From assembly GCA_037389465.1 (NCBI GenBank), contig JAZARR010000212.1, positions 6,836,001 to 6,900,000 on the forward strand: 64,000 nt of DNA. The letters are read 5' to 3'. Below the pieces are notes generated by a model, which was given only the letters and a program-made list of their open reading frames with translations, ran no database searches and had not been told where the DNA came from. Each line of letters opens with the position of its first letter. Position 1 is the first letter of the stretch. The translations under genes and the position numbers were made by a program. Below are positions 61,508-64,000 of this stretch, piece by piece. Source of the stretch: Baylisascaris procyonis (lineage: Eukaryota; Nematoda; Chromadorea; Rhabditida; Ascarididae).

Positions 61508-62124
61508 CTGGAAACGTATACTTTTCAATTCGCAAACAAATTGATTTGTCCATAAGTGTTGCTATTAATCCCATTTAGGGTATAATAACTGTTCAGGTAA
61601 ATTTGTCCCAATAAAATTAATCAGTGAAGCAGGTGAACAGGTAAGCTCGTATGAAATCTGTTCGATTATTCAGATTCTATGAGTAGCCTCTGGAAATAAA
61701 CACTTTAATGATGAATAAAGAAAAAATATAGAATGAAAGCGAATGGTGATTATGAAATCTGCTCCATCTACCTGGCGCATATTCGTCCACACTCCCCAGC
61801 TGGAAGATGGCAGCTTAGAAAAAAGCGTCGACACGACTACTTTACGTTATGTCACAACGATACATCAAGAAAAAAATAGGTTATTTTTAAAAAATTAGAT
61901 CTAATTTAAAAAAAAACTAACGCGACGCCGCCTTTGAGTGTAACCGTGTTGTTGAATTCAAGCAGATGCTTATTGCGAGAACGTGGACCCACCATTGTCG
62001 AGCTAGCGTTACCACCTTGACCAACCACATCACTCGACCATGGCTGGAATTTCGAGATGATCGTCGCCGATGAGTTCACTACCCGCACCGAATAATAATT
62101 CGCGTTCGATATGTTTATCGCATT
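61345..62124 (-). CDS. tmem106: TMEM106-family transmembrane protein, C-terminal part (last two exons)
   Basis: Two minus-strand exons (62124-61922 and 61507-61345) join across a 414-bp intron into the lumenal C-terminal half of a TMEM106-family protein (human TMEM106B is a type II membrane protein of late endosomes and lysosomes). INISNANYYSVRVVNSSATI aligns with human [20 protein letters not shown]. MVGP aligns with IIGP, and after it EYC sits at the same spacing as human DFC. YVNMQFDISVTLEYLSHREQ matches VLMMQVTVTTTYFGHSEQ. Several N-glycosylation sequons (NIS, NSS, NAS, NNT, NCT) fit a lumenal domain. The cytosolic and membrane exons were not found and probably lie beyond 64 kb. Convergent with the NCOA6-like gene, about 1.9 kb from its stop. 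Confidence 0.8.
61922..62124 (-). CDS. tmem106: TMEM106-like, penultimate exon
   Basis: Minus-strand acceptor ATAATTGCAG. Reads from NAINISNANYYSVRV to NNTVTLKGGV and leaves two bases at the donor GTCGC|GTTAGT, phase 2. The open frame runs only a few codons past the donor. Confidence 0.8.
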
Positions 62125-64000
62125 CTGCAATTATTTACAACATTCGAAACGACGATAGTGATCTAGAAGTAGATAGCAAGAAATATCGCATTGCTTGTCA
62201 ATTGTGTCAATTTTTTCTGTCTTAAAAGGTTTTTTTTTAATACACCTCATTTGTGGATGCCTCTATTAATCGAATTTAGTGTAGACAAATTATAATAACG
62301 CTTCAATTGGGGAAAAGGTGTTAAAACATGAAAAACGACAGCAGAAGAACAGTAAGAAGTATGCTGAAATTGACAATTCACCGCGAGAACGATACAATCG
62401 CCGCAATAAAGTCGAAATAAAACTACTATGAAATAACATGTGCCACTAGAGATAACAAACAAATTTTATGTTGTCATCATTTTAATGCTACGTCCTCAAA
62501 ACTTCATTCAAACCTCAGAATCGCATAAGCAGTGCTGCAAAAAGAATACTATACAAAAACAATAATTAAGCAAGAATTGAAAGAGGAAGGGGAGGCGGTG
62601 GGAGTGAGGCATAAATTCCTTTAAAACTACATTTTATTCAATTATATGCGCATATACCAGTGACATAGCTGAAGGACGGCGAAGACCCTCTCATACAATA
62701 TGAAACGACATAACCGTTCGAAAAGTGAATTTTTTGAAGCATCTGAATTTTCCGTATCAAACCCACTGGATCCTGCATCAACTCTACCAAAATCGCTTGA
62801 TGAAAAGGGCAGCGCTTCAATAATAACATACAACCGAATTCCAAGAAGGACACTCGCCAATGAAAGTCTTGATGTAAAGTGAAAGTTTAAAGGAAAATAG
62901 GCAAAAACTATGCGGATGCAAAATTTTCGGCGCCTTTCCATTTTAAATTTGACGTAGAATTGCCGTTATACTCATAACGACCATATATGAGCAACCCCTA
63001 CTCCCATAATTTCGCTCCATTTCTTCACAAGGTTCTCTGAGACCCCGTGACCACATTCATCGACCTGTCCATGAAAAAAGGCCGAAGATCACAAACGGAT
63101 AAACCGCCGTAACTGACAATCCTATAAATCGAAAATGACTTAATACAGGAGGGGAAGGTCGTGTAGGAAAAACAGGAGCACGATTAAATTACAACATTCA
63201 CCCCGAAGAACCGGACGAATTGCATCTCCCCCCCCCTCCCTCTCTTACCATCGTTTTCAGTTTATTTGTTCGTTCGTTCATTCATTCGTTTATTTATTCA
63301 CCGACGTAAGCAAGATGTGTTTTTAAACGATCTGATGCTGCGGACCAAGCCACATGATTGTGGAAGATGCTCGCAACTTGCAAAAGATGCTTAGCAAATC
63401 GCATTTCTAATTATAAGGTTCATCAATTTTTGAATTCAGAAAACATTTTAAACGACGCAGCACTAAGAAGTATCCCAACAGTCAACTTCGCACACTAGAA
63501 CTTTCTTGCTTCACCAAGTCACGATGCACCCCACTATGAGGGTCATTTCGCCCCCATCTTCGCTAAGGTGAGCGTCATTGGGGCAAGGTGCCTACCCTCC
63601 GTTCCTAGGATGGCGGACAGCCAGGAGTGTACATATATTAGTAGTTGCGGCAAAGTAAAAATGAAAGATATGGTAGGCTTAATTAAGCCAGTCTAACATG
63701 GCGACAAGGAAGCAGCCATCATAAATAAGGTGCCTATCAAATTCCCCTCGACTGCTATCAAAGAAAATTTGTCGATCGGCTAAATAGCTGTTACAAATTT
63801 CTGAATGGTGTCGCCACCTTAAGCAACTTAACTCTTGTCTCATCATCTCAAATGTTTCATTACGGCTGCAATATGAGTACACTAAACCTATGATAGAAGA
63901 CGTACCAAAAAATAAAAGCTGATATGGTCTGCATCGTGATCGAATACATTAATTATCTCAATAGGAGGTCGAACGCTACTCAGGTCGACTGCTCGTGGTA
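62125..64000. other. Probable upstream intron(s) of the TMEM106-like gene
   Basis: A-rich on the plus strand, i.e. T-rich on the minus strand, as expected for introns of the minus-strand gene. I could not find the missing transmembrane exon. Includes a C/T-rich run at 63227-63245, an ATTC/GTTC simple stretch at 63269-63296, and the two-strand open stretch at 62700-62882. Confidence 0.4.
62700..62882 (+). CDS. Unassigned short open frame (strand ambiguous)
   Basis: Sixty codons starting MKRHNRSKSEFFEASEFSVS and ending TLANESLDVK, with an even, protein-like composition and a possible donor TTGAT|GTAAAG at 62876. There is no good acceptor upstream, and the opposite strand is also open over the same bases (GIRLYVIIEALPFSSSDFGR and on). 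Either may be an exon or both chance. No family recognised. Confidence 0.2.
   Translation: MKRHNRSKSEFFEASEFSVSNPLDPASTLPKSLDEKGSASIITYNRIPRRTLANESLDVK

Overview
The window reads as eukaryotic DNA, most likely from a nematode. It is AT-rich, with short exons split by many introns, and acceptors are mostly of the TTTCAG or TTGCAG kind. The long introns and the protein similarities would fit a parasitic clade V (strongylid-like) species, but the species is an inference. There are no bacterial operons, no CRISPR array, and no rRNA or tRNA that I can recognise.

The centre of the window is one large plus-strand gene, about 24.2-59.4 kb. I recognise it as a divergent homolog of nuclear receptor coactivator 6 (NCOA6/ASC-2). 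This protein is the nuclear-receptor-binding subunit of the KMT2C/KMT2D (MLL3/4) H3K4 methyltransferase complexes. The exons I could join give a phase-consistent model of 26 exons and 1613 codons including the stop. Landmarks come in the same order as in vertebrate NCOA6: the conserved N-terminal region (RLRRIAES...LGITSVQV), the LxxLL box SPLLVNLLRS, a lysine/arginine patch (AKKRKRPTKK), and long glutamine-rich low-complexity stretches. The core exons (38.8-56.0 kb) are well supported. The two first exons (24.2 and 24.9 kb) and the last two (56.4 and 59.3 kb) are less certain.

Right of it, 61.3-62.1 kb, the minus strand carries the last two exons of a TMEM106-family membrane protein, convergent with the NCOA6-like gene. 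The plus strand is T-rich across the NCOA6-like introns and becomes A-rich beyond about 59.4 kb, which agrees with the change of transcribed strand.

The left third (1-24 kb) has no gene I can name. It holds a near-zero-loop perfect 38-bp inverted repeat (2.1 kb), a possible signal-peptide exon (0.15 kb), some ambiguous exon-like stretches at 17.4-18.6 kb, a 180-codon unassigned open frame (22.6-23.1 kb), and a three-copy 41-bp tandem repeat just upstream of the NCOA6-like start (23.6 kb). The strong A/T strand bias makes false 'coding-like' frames common here, so those calls have low confidence.
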